Shown: piece after piece, positions 16,221-24,221 of the stretch | Numbering within the stretch: position 1 is the first letter of the stretch | Layout: every line of letters begins with the position of its first letter | Assembly (NCBI GenBank): GCA_029289095.1 | Contig: JARFUG010000034.1 | Span: 1 to 32,006, forward strand | DNA from: Desulfuromonadales bacterium | GTDB lineage: Bacteria; Desulfobacterota; Desulfuromonadia; Desulfuromonadales; JACZKF01 | Direction: 5' to 3' | Length of the DNA: 32,006 nt | Position numbers and translations under genes: made by a program | The notes under the pieces: generated by a model | Databases searched by the model: none | Seen by the model: the letters and a program-made list of their open reading frames with translations, nothing else | What the model was told of the DNA's origin: nothing

Positions 16221-16249
16221 TTGACAATTCTCCCCTCGCGTTCTATGGT
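16221..16249 (+). promoter_or_regulatory. Sigma-70-type promoter for the 16382 gene
   Basis: TTGACA (16221) and TATGGT (16244) are separated by exactly 17 bp, right after the glt terminator. The start site would lie near 16256, about 125 nt before the next ATG. Confidence 0.55.
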
Positions 16250-16381
16250 CGAAGCGTTCAGGACCGGGGCGGGGGGCGATCGATTCCGAATGATTTGAGG
16301 ATGAGCCGTTTTCGTCAGCAGGGGCTGGTGGGAGCGGCTTTCGTCTTTTCAGTGCCGGTTATCACATCATAGGAGGGTGTC

Positions 16382-16819
16382 ATGAAGGTAGCGCAGACGA
16401 CGTTTTACGCCAAGGGGACGGGGGTGGAGATCGCTCCGTTCGAAAAACGCAGCGAGGGGAGGCCGACGGAGGGACGCATTGCCCTGCGGTTTTTCAAAAT
16501 GGAAGGCGGGGCGACGGCCATCCGTTTTATCGCGGAAACGGCCGAGGCGTTCGATCTGTTCCTCAAGATCGGCCGCGTTTACCGGGAAGGAGGTCGGGAG
16601 TCGCTGATTCACCGCTTCGAGGGGAGCGAGGGGGAGGTCAAGACGCGGCTCACCGTCGAGCGCTACGGCGATGATAATCGCCCCGGCTTCGCTCTTTCCG
16701 TGCAGCGCGGGGAGGAAAAGATCAACGTCCCGGTAAGCGCCGAGCGTTTCCTCTACGCGGCCGAATTCCTGCGTCATCTCTCCCTGGCGCAGGCCTGGGT
16801 CGAGGAGACGCACGCGTAG
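16382..16819 (+). CDS. Hypothetical protein of 145 residues
   Basis: I do not recognise this family. The protein is soluble, charged and mixed in composition: beta-like stretches (GRIALRFFKMEGGATAIRFIAETAEAFDLFLKIG, then EVKTRLTVERYGDD and FALSVQRGEEKINVPV) followed by a C-terminal helix SAERFLYAAEFLRHLSLAQAWVEE. There is no signal peptide, membrane segment or cysteine. The codon use, a strong AGGAGGG just ahead of ATG 16382, its own promoter and a hairpin after the stop all support a real, single-gene transcript. The shape could suit a small nucleic-acid- or partner-binding domain, but nothing in the sequence shows it. Confidence 0.7.
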   Translation: MKVAQTTFYAKGTGVEIAPFEKRSEGRPTEGRIALRFFKMEGGATAIRFIAETAEAFDLFLKIGRVYREGGRESLIHRFEGSEGEVKTRLTVERYGDDNRPGFALSVQRGEEKINVPVSAERFLYAAEFLRHLSLAQAWVEETHA

Positions 16820-16846
16820 GATCGATCAGGCTGAAGTGGAGCGATT

Positions 16847-16888
16847 CACGAAGGGCGGCGCCGAAAGGTTCCGCCCTTCGTGTTCTGT
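16847..16888 (+). terminator. Perfect 12-bp hairpin after the hypothetical gene
   Basis: CACGAAGGGCGG (16847-16858) pairs fully with CCGCCCTTCGTG (16871-16882). The T tail is weak (TTCTGTT), so termination may be partial. The rest of the spacer to 16949 holds nothing else recognised. Confidence 0.6.
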
Positions 16889-16961
16889 TGCATCCACCTT
16901 CATTGTTCCGCCACGTCTGAGTGATAAAATCTCCTGAAACGAAATTTCCAGGAGGATGCCC

Positions 16962-17927
16962 ATGAAAGCAATTCGCGTGCACGCTCCGGGCGGACCGGAA
17001 GTGATGAAGCTCGAGGAGATCGCCGAACTCGCTCCGGGGCGGGAGGAAGTGGTGGTGCGGGTGAAGGCGGCAGGAGTCAACCCCGTGGATACCTACATCC
17101 GGGCTGGGATCTATCCGATGCAGCTTTCCTACCCCTACACGCCGGGGCTCGACGCCGCGGGCGTGATCGAGGCGGTGGGAGAGGGGGTCGGACACCGCAA
17201 GACAGGAGAGCGGGTCTATGTGGCCGGGTCTCTGAGCGGCACGTATGCCGAGCAGGTTCTGTGCCGCGAGTCCCAGGTCCATCCTCTTCCTGAGAACGTC
17301 TCCTTCGCCCAGGGGGCGGCTCTCGGCGTCCCCTACGGCACGGCCTGGCACGCTCTCTTCCAAAAGGCGCAGGTACGCCCCGGTGAGTTCCTTCTCGTCC
17401 ACGGCGCCAGCGGAGGGGTCGGCATCGCCGCGGTGCAGATCGCCCGCGCCGCGGGCGTACACATCATCGGGACGGCCGGAAGTGAAAAGGGGAGAGCGCT
17501 CGTCGCCTACGAGGGGGCGCACCATGTCCTCGACCACAGTGCTCCGGGGTATCTTGATCAGATCCCTGCGCTGACGTGCGAGCATGGCATCGACGTCGTC
17601 CTGGAGATGCTGGCCGACAAAAACCTTGCCAGAGATCTCAAGATCCTCTCACTGAACGGCCGTGTAGTGGTGATCGGATGCCGGGGTTCGATCGAGATTG
17701 AACCGCGCGAGCTCATGCGCCGCAGCGCAGCGATTCTCGGGATGCTCCTCTTCAATGTCTCGCCGCAGGAGAAGCGCTCGATGCATGCCGCCATCGTCGC
17801 GGGGCTGGAAAACGGGACCCTGCGGCCGGTGGTCGGAAAAGAGCATCCCCTGGCCGAAGCGGGCGCCGCTCACGAGGCGGTCCTTGCGCCGGGGGCTTAC
17901 GGCAAGATCGTTCTGGTTCCGGACTGA
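16962..17927 (+). CDS. Zinc-free quinone oxidoreductase (zeta-crystallin/QOR type)
   Basis: A 321-residue member of the medium-chain dehydrogenase family. It starts MKAIRVHAPGGPEVMKLEE, a hallmark of QOR-type enzymes, followed by AAGVNPVDTYIRAGIYP, YPYTPGLDAAGVIEAVG and the NADPH-binding VHGASGGVGIAAVQIARAAG. The cysteine ligands of catalytic and structural zinc are absent, as expected for QOR. Such enzymes use NADPH to reduce quinones or alpha,beta-unsaturated carbonyls in the cytoplasm. ATG 16962 was preferred over ATG 16956 because AGGAGG (16950-16955) touches the latter but sits six bases from the former. The gene appears monocistronic and ends in a symmetric terminator shared with the convergent gene. 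Confidence 0.9.
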   Translation: MKAIRVHAPGGPEVMKLEEIAELAPGREEVVVRVKAAGVNPVDTYIRAGIYPMQLSYPYTPGLDAAGVIEAVGEGVGHRKTGERVYVAGSLSGTYAEQVLCRESQVHPLPENVSFAQGAALGVPYGTAWHALFQKAQVRPGEFLLVHGASGGVGIAAVQIARAAGVHIIGTAGSEKGRALVAYEGAHHVLDHSAPGYLDQIPALTCEHGIDVVLEMLADKNLARDLKILSLNGRVVVIGCRGSIEIEPRELMRRSAAILGMLLFNVSPQEKRSMHAAIVAGLENGTLRPVVGKEHPLAEAGAAHEAVLAPGAYGKIVLVPD

Positions 17928-17930
17928 GAA

Positions 17931-17963
17931 AAAACAAAGGCCGCATTGCGCGGCCTTTGTTTT
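17931..17963. terminator. Bidirectional intrinsic terminator between convergent genes
   Basis: AAAACAAAGGCCGC (17931-17944) and GCGGCCTTTGTTTT (17950-17963) are perfect 14-bp arms around a five-base loop. The A run on one side and T run on the other let it end both the oxidoreductase and the convergent membrane-protein transcripts. Confidence 0.9.
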
Positions 17964-17968
17964 CCAGA

Positions 17969-18349
17969 TCAGGAGACGAGAGCGGCGATCAGGAGAAGAA
18001 AAGCCAGGATCGCCACCGAGCCGTGAATGAGAATCAGGGCGTTCGGAAGACTGCGTCCACCCAGATGATAGGAAAAGAGCACGACACCCCCCAATGCCGC
18101 GATGACGAAAAGAGCCGACGAAGCGATAAGAAGATTGCCGATCACCCCGACGGCGAAGACGTGCCACAGAAGAAGGATCAAGCCGATGAGCGCCATGGCG
18201 CCATGTCCAAGTGCGAGAGGAATCGGGATTGCGCTTCCTGAAAACTTCAGATATGCCATGGTGAGGCCGCCGGCAGCGGCGAGCCCGAAGAAGACGGCTG
18301 AGACGGTCAGCACGGAAAACCACCTCCTTTCCCCACGATTTTTGGCCAT
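17969..18349 (-). CDS. Four-helix membrane protein of unknown function
   Basis: A 126-residue inner-membrane protein with four hydrophobic segments: FSVLTVSAVFFGLAAAGGLT, LGHGAMALIGLILLLWHVFAV, VIGNLLIASSALFVIAALGGV and LILIHGSVAILAFLLLIAALV. Histidines fall in or next to several helices (GHGAM, LWHVF, SYHLGG, LIHGS). That pattern recalls small haem-b membrane anchors or cytochrome b561-like proteins, but the match is only by eye. Start ATG 18349 follows GGAGGTGTATA on the minus strand, a strong ribosome-binding site. It is convergent to the quinone oxidoreductase and divergent from the substrate-binding protein gene. No family can be named with confidence. Confidence 0.75.
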   Translation of the reverse strand: MAKNRGERRWFSVLTVSAVFFGLAAAGGLTMAYLKFSGSAIPIPLALGHGAMALIGLILLLWHVFAVGVIGNLLIASSALFVIAALGGVVLFSYHLGGRSLPNALILIHGSVAILAFLLLIAALVS

Positions 18350-18372
18350 TATACACCTCCTTTCCCTTCCTT

Positions 18373-18398
18373 CAGGACCCTGACGGCCAGCGGTCCTG
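18373..18398. promoter_or_regulatory. Inverted repeat in the divergent spacer
   Basis: CAGGACC (18373-18379) and GGTCCTG (18392-18398) are perfect 7-bp arms around 12 bases, in the 171-bp spacer between the divergent membrane-protein gene and the five-gene operon. It is a possible operator for either side. Confidence 0.35.
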
Positions 18399-18520
18399 AT
18401 TCCCTTATCTGCCGTTGTCTCCAGCTTTTTTTTCCAGTCGACGGGGAAATGATTGACGGAAAAATCGCGATGTGAGAATTTGAGCCTGTCTCAATTAACC
18501 CTGAATGAACTCTCCAGAAT

Positions 18521-19528
18521 ATGACCGGGTTCCTGCGACTTGCGCCGTTTTCGGGAAAGCTCCGCCTGCCGTTTATTTCCAGGAGCGGTTCCCGACTCCG
18601 ACGCCTCCGACATGCATTCTGCATTTTATTCATCTTCGTTTTCTCCCTTGTCGGCCTCAGCCACGGGTGGGCGGAAAGCAGGGTGGCCGTTCTCTACCCA
18701 AACGTTCAAGAGCCCTATCTTTCGATTTTCCAGAATATTCTCAATGGAGTTCAGAGTGAGCTGGGCCGGGCGAGGGTGCGTCCGGTGGCGGTTTCCGAGA
18801 ATATCGAGCCGGATGCCCTGAGGAGTCTGCTTCGCGAGGAGCGGATCGATGTCGTCATCGCCCTTGGCAGGCAGGGTTTTCTGGCGGCACAACGTGCCGG
18901 CGAGCCGTTGCCTTTGCCGGTCGTGGTCGGGGCTCTTCCGATCGTGCCCGGCGGCTTTTCCGGGATCAGTCTCTCGCCGGACCCGGATCTGCTCTTCAGG
19001 CAGCTTGGCGAACTGGCGCCTTCGGTCAAACGAGTCCACGTCGTCTACAGCGAGGGGAACGACTGGTTGATTCAGCGAGCCCAAACTTCCGCCCGATCCC
19101 GCGGGCTCCAACTCTCCGCCTACCGGGTCGGTGACCTGCGCGAAGCGGTTCGCCAATATCGCGACCTGACCCAGGGAAACCTTGGGCGCTCCGAGGCGAT
19201 CTGGTTGCCGCTGGATACCGTCACGTCCGATGACGACGTCATCCTTCCGATGTTGTTGAGAGCCGCTTGGGACAACAAGTTCGTCCTCTTTTCAAGTAAA
19301 CCCTCGCACGCCCAGCGGGGCGCTCTTTTTTCGATGTATCCGAATCACTTCGCGCTGGGTCGCAATCTTGGAGCGATGGCCTCCAGTTTCGGCAATCCCC
19401 ATGCCGAGCTGGCCGTTCCCCTTTCGGATCTTCATGTGGCCGTGAACGTGCGGACGGCAGCCCACCTGGGGTTGCGGTTTACCCCGCGGCAGCAGGAAAG
19501 ATTCGATCTGGTCTTTCCATCACGTTGA
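18521..19528 (+). CDS. Orphan ABC-type periplasmic substrate-binding protein
   Basis: A 335-residue protein of the uncharacterised ABC-transporter substrate-binding group (ABC_sub_bind, PF04392-like). An Arg-rich N-terminus leads into a hydrophobic core (FCILFIFVFSLVGLSHGWA), a likely signal peptide cleaved after WAES or nearby. The mature part alternates strands and helices: RVAVLYPNVQEPYLSIFQNILNGV, IDVVIALGRQGFLAAQ, VKRVHVVYSEGNDWLIQRA and NKFVLFSSKPSHAQRGALFSMYPN, which is the two-lobe periplasmic fold with a YPN end typical of the group. No permease or ATPase is nearby. Ten bases after its stop comes a histidine kinase with a periplasmic domain, so it may present a ligand to the kinase instead of to a transporter. 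The start has no strong ribosome-binding site. Confidence 0.75.
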   Translation: MTGFLRLAPFSGKLRLPFISRSGSRLRRLRHAFCILFIFVFSLVGLSHGWAESRVAVLYPNVQEPYLSIFQNILNGVQSELGRARVRPVAVSENIEPDALRSLLREERIDVVIALGRQGFLAAQRAGEPLPLPVVVGALPIVPGGFSGISLSPDPDLLFRQLGELAPSVKRVHVVYSEGNDWLIQRAQTSARSRGLQLSAYRVGDLREAVRQYRDLTQGNLGRSEAIWLPLDTVTSDDDVILPMLLRAAWDNKFVLFSSKPSHAQRGALFSMYPNHFALGRNLGAMASSFGNPHAELAVPLSDLHVAVNVRTAAHLGLRFTPRQQERFDLVFPSR

Positions 19529-19537
19529 GGCGGCACA

Positions 19538-21253
19538 ATGGAATCCTCACCAGGATCGACATTGAAATCGACGATGAGTTTCCGGGCGCGTCTGCTTGCC
19601 ATCGTGACGGTGGGTATTCTCTGTCTTGCGCTGACCGCCGCACTGACCACCGCATGGATGGCGGGCAAGCAGGCCAGAGCCCAGATGGTCGCGCAGGCCC
19701 TGCAGATCACCGGTAGTCTGGCCGACCAGAGTGTTCTTGCCCTGTTGTACGGGAGCCAGGAGAATGCCGAAAAGCCTTTGCAGACCATCCTGAGTTTTCC
19801 CGGGGTCGATCTTGCCGGCATATTCGATTCGGACGCCCGGCCCCTCCTCGTTCTCGGGGGAGGAAGGGAGGGCAGAGCCGCCGTGCCTGGGGAGGCCTAT
19901 TCCTCAAAAGGTCCTTTGCTGGTGCGCGAAACGACTCTGGACTGGTACTTCTGGGCGCCGGTCTTCTCCGGCTCACCCGCCCAGCGCGACCCGGCCGCGG
20001 AGTTGTTCGAACTGGAGCCCGCCCGGCAGGAACTTCTCGGCCATGTCCATGTCGTGATGAACAAAACGGCCCTGCGCGACATCCAGCTCAACATTCTCTA
20101 CAACAATCTCTGGATCGGCCTGGCGTTTGCCCTGGTGCTCGTGGTCATCCTGAATTTCGGCATATCGCGTCTGACCCGCCCCCTTTACCAGCTTTCAGAA
20201 ATAATGAAGAAAGCTGAGCGCGGGGAAACGCACGTCCATGCCGATCTCGAGGGCCCCCGGGAGATCACTCATATGGCAGGGGTCTTCAACCGGATGATGG
20301 AGAGCATCGAAGAGCGGGACCGGGGTCTGAGACGCCACCGGGCGCTTCTGCAATCCGAGGTGGCGATACGCACTCAGGAGCTCGTCCAGGCGCGCGATGC
20401 CGCCCTGACGGCCAACCGGCTCAAGTCCGAGTTTCTCGCAAATATGAGTCACGAACTGCGCACTCCGCTTCAGGCGATCATCGGCTACTCCGATGTGATC
20501 AAGGAGGAGTTGGAGGCAGAGGGGATGGCCGAGAACGCGCGCGACCTCGGGAGAGTCATCTATAACGCCAAGCGCCTTCTTTCGCTCATAAACAACATTC
20601 TCGGCCTGGCCAAAATTGAAGCCGGGCGAATGGAGCTACGTCTGCAATCCGTAGATCTGCGCGAACTGATCAGGGAGTCATTCGATACGGTCGGACCGAT
20701 CCTGCGCGCGAACAACAACACTTTCGATTTTGTACTGCTGGGAGAGCACACCCTCGAGATCGACAGGGAAAAGCTGCTGCAGACACTTCTGAATCTGCTG
20801 AGCAATGCTGGGAAATTTACCCGTGACGGCACGATTGTTCTCGAACTCCTCCATGAGAGTCATCTGCTTACCGTCAAAGTCAGCGATAACGGCATCGGTC
20901 TGACGAACGAGCAGCAGCAAATCATCTTCGAAGCTTTTCGGCAGGTCGATGGAAGCGCGACGCGAAAGTTCGAGGGGACCGGACTCGGACTGGCGATCAC
21001 GAAGCGATTCTGCGAGTTGATGGGGGGCAGCATCGGAGTCGAGAGCGAAGCCGGTCGCGGTTCGACCTTCACCGTGCGCATTCCCTTGCCGGTTTCAGCG
21101 GCGCTCGATGATCCGAGCGCCTCGCTTGAGAAATCGGCGCCCCAGCGTACGATCACCCCACCGGAACTCGATGACGCCGAAGCGCATGGACCGCAGTTTT
21201 CGAAGGTTTGGTTGATCGATACAAATGATGTTCTTATCAAGGAGGAGACATGA
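19538..21253 (+). CDS. Membrane-bound sensor histidine kinase
   Basis: A 571-residue kinase: transmembrane helix around 20-42, a periplasmic sensor of about 145 residues (its SLADQSVLALLYGSQENAEKPL stretch resembles CHASE8-type domains), a second helix near 190-212, HAMP (ISRLTRPLYQLSEIMKKAERGE), a coiled coil, then HisKA with NMSHELRTP (phospho-His at 305), N box LLNLLSNAGKF, G1 VSDNGIGL and G2 FEGTGLGLAITK. All catalytic motifs are intact. No receiver domain is attached and no response regulator lies in the operon. The stop overlaps the TonB-receptor start as ATGA (21250-21253). Its upstream neighbour is an orphan substrate-binding protein, a possible ligand donor. The closest receiver-bearing protein is the cyclic-di-GMP enzyme at 26846-29365, a candidate partner only by proximity. 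Confidence 0.92.
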   Translation: MESSPGSTLKSTMSFRARLLAIVTVGILCLALTAALTTAWMAGKQARAQMVAQALQITGSLADQSVLALLYGSQENAEKPLQTILSFPGVDLAGIFDSDARPLLVLGGGREGRAAVPGEAYSSKGPLLVRETTLDWYFWAPVFSGSPAQRDPAAELFELEPARQELLGHVHVVMNKTALRDIQLNILYNNLWIGLAFALVLVVILNFGISRLTRPLYQLSEIMKKAERGETHVHADLEGPREITHMAGVFNRMMESIEERDRGLRRHRALLQSEVAIRTQELVQARDAALTANRLKSEFLANMSHELRTPLQAIIGYSDVIKEELEAEGMAENARDLGRVIYNAKRLLSLINNILGLAKIEAGRMELRLQSVDLRELIRESFDTVGPILRANNNTFDFVLLGEHTLEIDREKLLQTLLNLLSNAGKFTRDGTIVLELLHESHLLTVKVSDNGIGLTNEQQQIIFEAFRQVDGSATRKFEGTGLGLAITKRFCELMGGSIGVESEAGRGSTFTVRIPLPVSAALDDPSASLEKSAPQRTITPPELDDAEAHGPQFSKVWLIDTNDVLIKEET

Positions 21254-23406
21254 AGGGCGCCCGGCTGCTGTGGCTCTATCTGGCGGCTGCCCTGGTTTTT
21301 ACAGGGGGGGCAGGGGCAGAGGATTTTGATGCGGACCCATGGGGAAGCCGGGATTTGGCGGATCTCTATGGCGATGCACAGTTTGTCAGCATCGCCACCG
21401 GCAGCAGAAAGCCGATTTACAAGGCGCCGGCGGTGGCGACGGTTATCACCGCCGAGGAGATCAAGGCGATGGGAGCGAGGGACTTGAACGAGGTGCTCGA
21501 GACGGTTCCCGGGCTGCATGTGTCGCTGTCGCCCCTGAGCAGGCTGGACTCGGTCTATTCCATCCGGGGGATTCACACGGGGTTCAATCCGCATGTGCTT
21601 CTTCTCAGAAATGGCGTCCCATTTCCGTACGTCTTTTCAGGAGGCCGGCCGAATCTTTTTCGTCTGCCGGTCGCCTCCATTGCGCGAATCGAAGTCATCC
21701 GCGGCCCCGGATCCGCTGTATATGGCGCCGACGCTTTTGCCGGAGTCATCAATGTCATTACCAAGGAATCGGACGATATCCGAGGAACCGAAGCGGGGGG
21801 CCGAGTCGGCTCCTTCGACACCCATGACCTGTGGTTGCTGCATGGAGGGAGCTGGGGTCCATGGGATATCGCCTTCTCTCTGGAATGGCAGGAAAGCGCC
21901 GGAGATAGAAGTCGGCGAATCGATGCGGACTTCCAATCGTTCCTGGATGGCACGATGGGAACGACGGCTTCCCGGGCCCCTGGCCCACTGAGCACCCGCT
22001 ATGAAGTCCTCGATTCACATTTGGAAATCAGGCGCGGCGATCTGAGACTTCGTAACTGGTATTGGCGGTTGAGCGACGCCGGGCAGGGGACCGGGGGCGC
22101 CCAGGCGCTCGATCCCGAAGGCCGCGAAAACGTGGAGCAGTATCTTGTTGACCTGGCCTACGCCACAACTCTTCGTCCCAGTTGGGATCTGAATGCCGTC
22201 GCCAGCTATCTGTATCGCGACACCCGCAGCCGCTTTGTCCTCCTGCCACCCGGGACGAGAGCGCCCATCGGCCCTGACGGCAATATCGATTTCGATTCGC
22301 CTGCCGAAGTCCTTTTCCCGGACGGACTCCTCGGCAACCCGGGCGCCCGCGAACATCAGACCGGCATGGATCTGGTTTTCCTCTATACCGGCCATCGGAA
22401 CAATCGCCTGCGCCTTGGGGCGGGCATCAGATATTTCACCTTTCGGCCTAGCGAGTCCAAAAATTTCGGCCCCGGAGTGATCGACGGAAGCGTTTCGCCG
22501 ATCGACGGCGCCCTCACGGACCTTTCGGGAACGCCGTTTATTTTCAGCCCTGACAGATCACGCACCCTTTACTATCTGCTCGTGCAGGACGAATGGCAGA
22601 TATTGCCCGACTGGGAACTGACCGCCGGTATACGCTACGATCATTACTCCGATTTCGGCGAGACCATCAATCCCCGGCTGGCGCTCGTCTGGGCCACTCG
22701 CTACAACCTGACGACAAAACTTCTCTATGGGCGGGCTTTCCGGGCGCCCTCCTTTTCAGAGCTCTTTGCTGTCAATAATCCGGTTGTCCTCGGCAATCCC
22801 GATCTGAAGCCGGAGACGATCGACACCCTCGAACTGGCCTTCGATTACAGGCCGACCTTCAACCTCCAGACTGTCGTGAGTTTTTTCGTCTACGAGGCGG
22901 ATAATCTGATTGAATTCGTCGGCGGAGCCACGAGGACGGCTCAAAATGCCCGTGATCAACAGGGCTATGGATTCGAGGTCGAAGCAGACTGGAAGGTGCG
23001 AGCTGATCTGCGACTGCTGGGCAATTATTCTTTCCAAAGGTCCAGAGACAAGGCGACCAAAGAACGTATCCCCGAGGCTCCTGGGCAGCAAGCCTATCTT
23101 CGGGCCGAATGGCAGTTTCACCCCGGATTCTTCCTGACTCCCCAAGTCCTGTGGGTAGGGGACAGGAGGCGCAGTCCCGTGGACCCGCGCGCACAGATCG
23201 ATGACTACACCATGGTGCACCTGACACTGCGGGCCACAAACCTTGCCGCGAATTGGGAGTTTGCCTTGTCCGGGCGCAACATCTTCAATGTGGATGCGCG
23301 GGAGCCGAGCAGCGGCCCGGAGGCGCCGGTTTTGCCGATCAGTATCCCCGGCGATTACCCCCTGGAGGGACGCAGTCTCCTGGGGGAAGTCAGATACAGC
23401 TTCTGA
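21250..23406 (+). CDS. TonB-dependent outer-membrane receptor
   Basis: A 718-residue receptor. A signal peptide (LLWLYLAAALVFTGGAGAE) is followed by a TonB-box-like QFVSIATGSRK, the plug domain (APAVATVITAEEIKAMGARDLNEVLETVPGLHV, YSIRGI, IARIEVIRGPGSAVYGADAFAGVINVITK) and a beta-barrel with alternating aromatic strands, including TAGIRYDHYSDFGETINPRLALVW, LLYGRAFRAPSFSELF and NPDLKPETIDTLELAFDY. The last residue is Phe (RYSF), the sorting signal for the outer-membrane assembly machinery. It imports a ligand with energy from TonB-ExbBD; none of those genes is in the window. The ligand is unknown: the pattern fits the siderophore/vitamin B12/organic-compound class in general. It overlaps the kinase gene and is followed after 8 bp by citrate-synthase-like genes. 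Confidence 0.95.
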   Translation: MKGARLLWLYLAAALVFTGGAGAEDFDADPWGSRDLADLYGDAQFVSIATGSRKPIYKAPAVATVITAEEIKAMGARDLNEVLETVPGLHVSLSPLSRLDSVYSIRGIHTGFNPHVLLLRNGVPFPYVFSGGRPNLFRLPVASIARIEVIRGPGSAVYGADAFAGVINVITKESDDIRGTEAGGRVGSFDTHDLWLLHGGSWGPWDIAFSLEWQESAGDRSRRIDADFQSFLDGTMGTTASRAPGPLSTRYEVLDSHLEIRRGDLRLRNWYWRLSDAGQGTGGAQALDPEGRENVEQYLVDLAYATTLRPSWDLNAVASYLYRDTRSRFVLLPPGTRAPIGPDGNIDFDSPAEVLFPDGLLGNPGAREHQTGMDLVFLYTGHRNNRLRLGAGIRYFTFRPSESKNFGPGVIDGSVSPIDGALTDLSGTPFIFSPDRSRTLYYLLVQDEWQILPDWELTAGIRYDHYSDFGETINPRLALVWATRYNLTTKLLYGRAFRAPSFSELFAVNNPVVLGNPDLKPETIDTLELAFDYRPTFNLQTVVSFFVYEADNLIEFVGGATRTAQNARDQQGYGFEVEADWKVRADLRLLGNYSFQRSRDKATKERIPEAPGQQAYLRAEWQFHPGFFLTPQVLWVGDRRRSPVDPRAQIDDYTMVHLTLRATNLAANWEFALSGRNIFNVDAREPSSGPEAPVLPISIPGDYPLEGRSLLGEVRYSF

Positions 23407-23414
23407 GAGGAACA

Positions 23415-24221
23415 ATGAAAAGGCGAGTGGAAAGACGTAGCGAAGCGTTTGCCCTGCGGACGGTCACCCGCATCTGGGAGGAGCAGGCATCGGAGGAAAA
23501 TCCATACCTCGCGGATTCATGCCGCTGTTACGGGTATGATCTGCTCGACCTCATGGAGAAACGGACGTTGGTGGAAGTCTTGTTTCTGCTCCTTCGCGGC
23601 GAATTGCCCAGTGCACAGGAAGCACGGCTTCTTGAAAGCCTGATGATCGCCCTGATCAATCCGGGGCCCCGCCATCCCGCGACGCGCGCCGCCATGATCG
23701 CCGGAGTAGGCAAAACCGATCCCGCGCATATTCTCCCGATCTCTTTGGGTATTCTCGGAGGATCCCACCTTGGCGCCGACAGCATCGAAGGAGCGATTCG
23801 TTTTCTGAGAAAGCATATGAAAAGTGATCCGGGATCGGTGGCCTGCCAGGTCATGGAAACCAATCAGCGCCCAAAAGAAGGGGACTGGCATCCGGTTCCG
23901 GGTTTCGGCAGCAGATTCGGCAGCATCGATTCGTATTCACGTGAGATCGCCGATCGTCTGCTTTCTCTGGTCGATTCAGCCAAGGCGCTTTCCTGGGGGA
24001 ATGCTTTTGCCGATGAACTGAGAATATACCAATTGGGATGGCTCCCGACAGGAATCGCCGCTGCCGTTTTTTCGGACCTCGGTTTCCATCCCAGGGCAGG
24101 TGCAGGACTTTTTCAGTTAATCAGTGCGCCGGGGCTTCTGGCGCACGGTTTGGAACAGGCCAACAAGCCGCTGACCTCCCTGCCGTTCCCTTCGGACGAG
24201 GAGTACATTCTTGAAAAATAA
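23415..24221 (+). CDS. Citrate-synthase-fold protein 1, partly degenerate active site
   Basis: A 268-residue homologue of citrate synthase and citryl-CoA lyase, shorter than the usual 370-430. The recognisable stretch is GYDLLDLMEKRTLVEVLFLLLRGELPSAQEA near the start, then NPGPRHPATRAAMIAGVGKTDPAH and LGILGGSHLGADSIEGA. By eye, His118 in GGSHLGAD lines up with the first catalytic His (GPLHGGAN type), while GFGSRFG has Ser166 in place of the second His (GFGHR), and the Asp of the NVDFYSG motif is replaced in the LGWLPTG segment. Canonical citrate synthesis is thus unlikely from this chain alone. It may pair with the next gene as a heteromer. ATG 23415 follows GAGAGGAA; the end overlaps gene 2 by 11 bp. 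Function unassigned. Confidence 0.7.
   Translation: MKRRVERRSEAFALRTVTRIWEEQASEENPYLADSCRCYGYDLLDLMEKRTLVEVLFLLLRGELPSAQEARLLESLMIALINPGPRHPATRAAMIAGVGKTDPAHILPISLGILGGSHLGADSIEGAIRFLRKHMKSDPGSVACQVMETNQRPKEGDWHPVPGFGSRFGSIDSYSREIADRLLSLVDSAKALSWGNAFADELRIYQLGWLPTGIAAAVFSDLGFHPRAGAGLFQLISAPGLLAHGLEQANKPLTSLPFPSDEEYILEK

Noticed and set aside
13816-16227. 803-residue open frame on the minus strand opposite the glutamate synthase fusion
   Set aside because: Composition (Asp/Gly/Ala/His-rich) is that of a shadow frame, with no family motif, and it runs through the terminator at 16177-16210.
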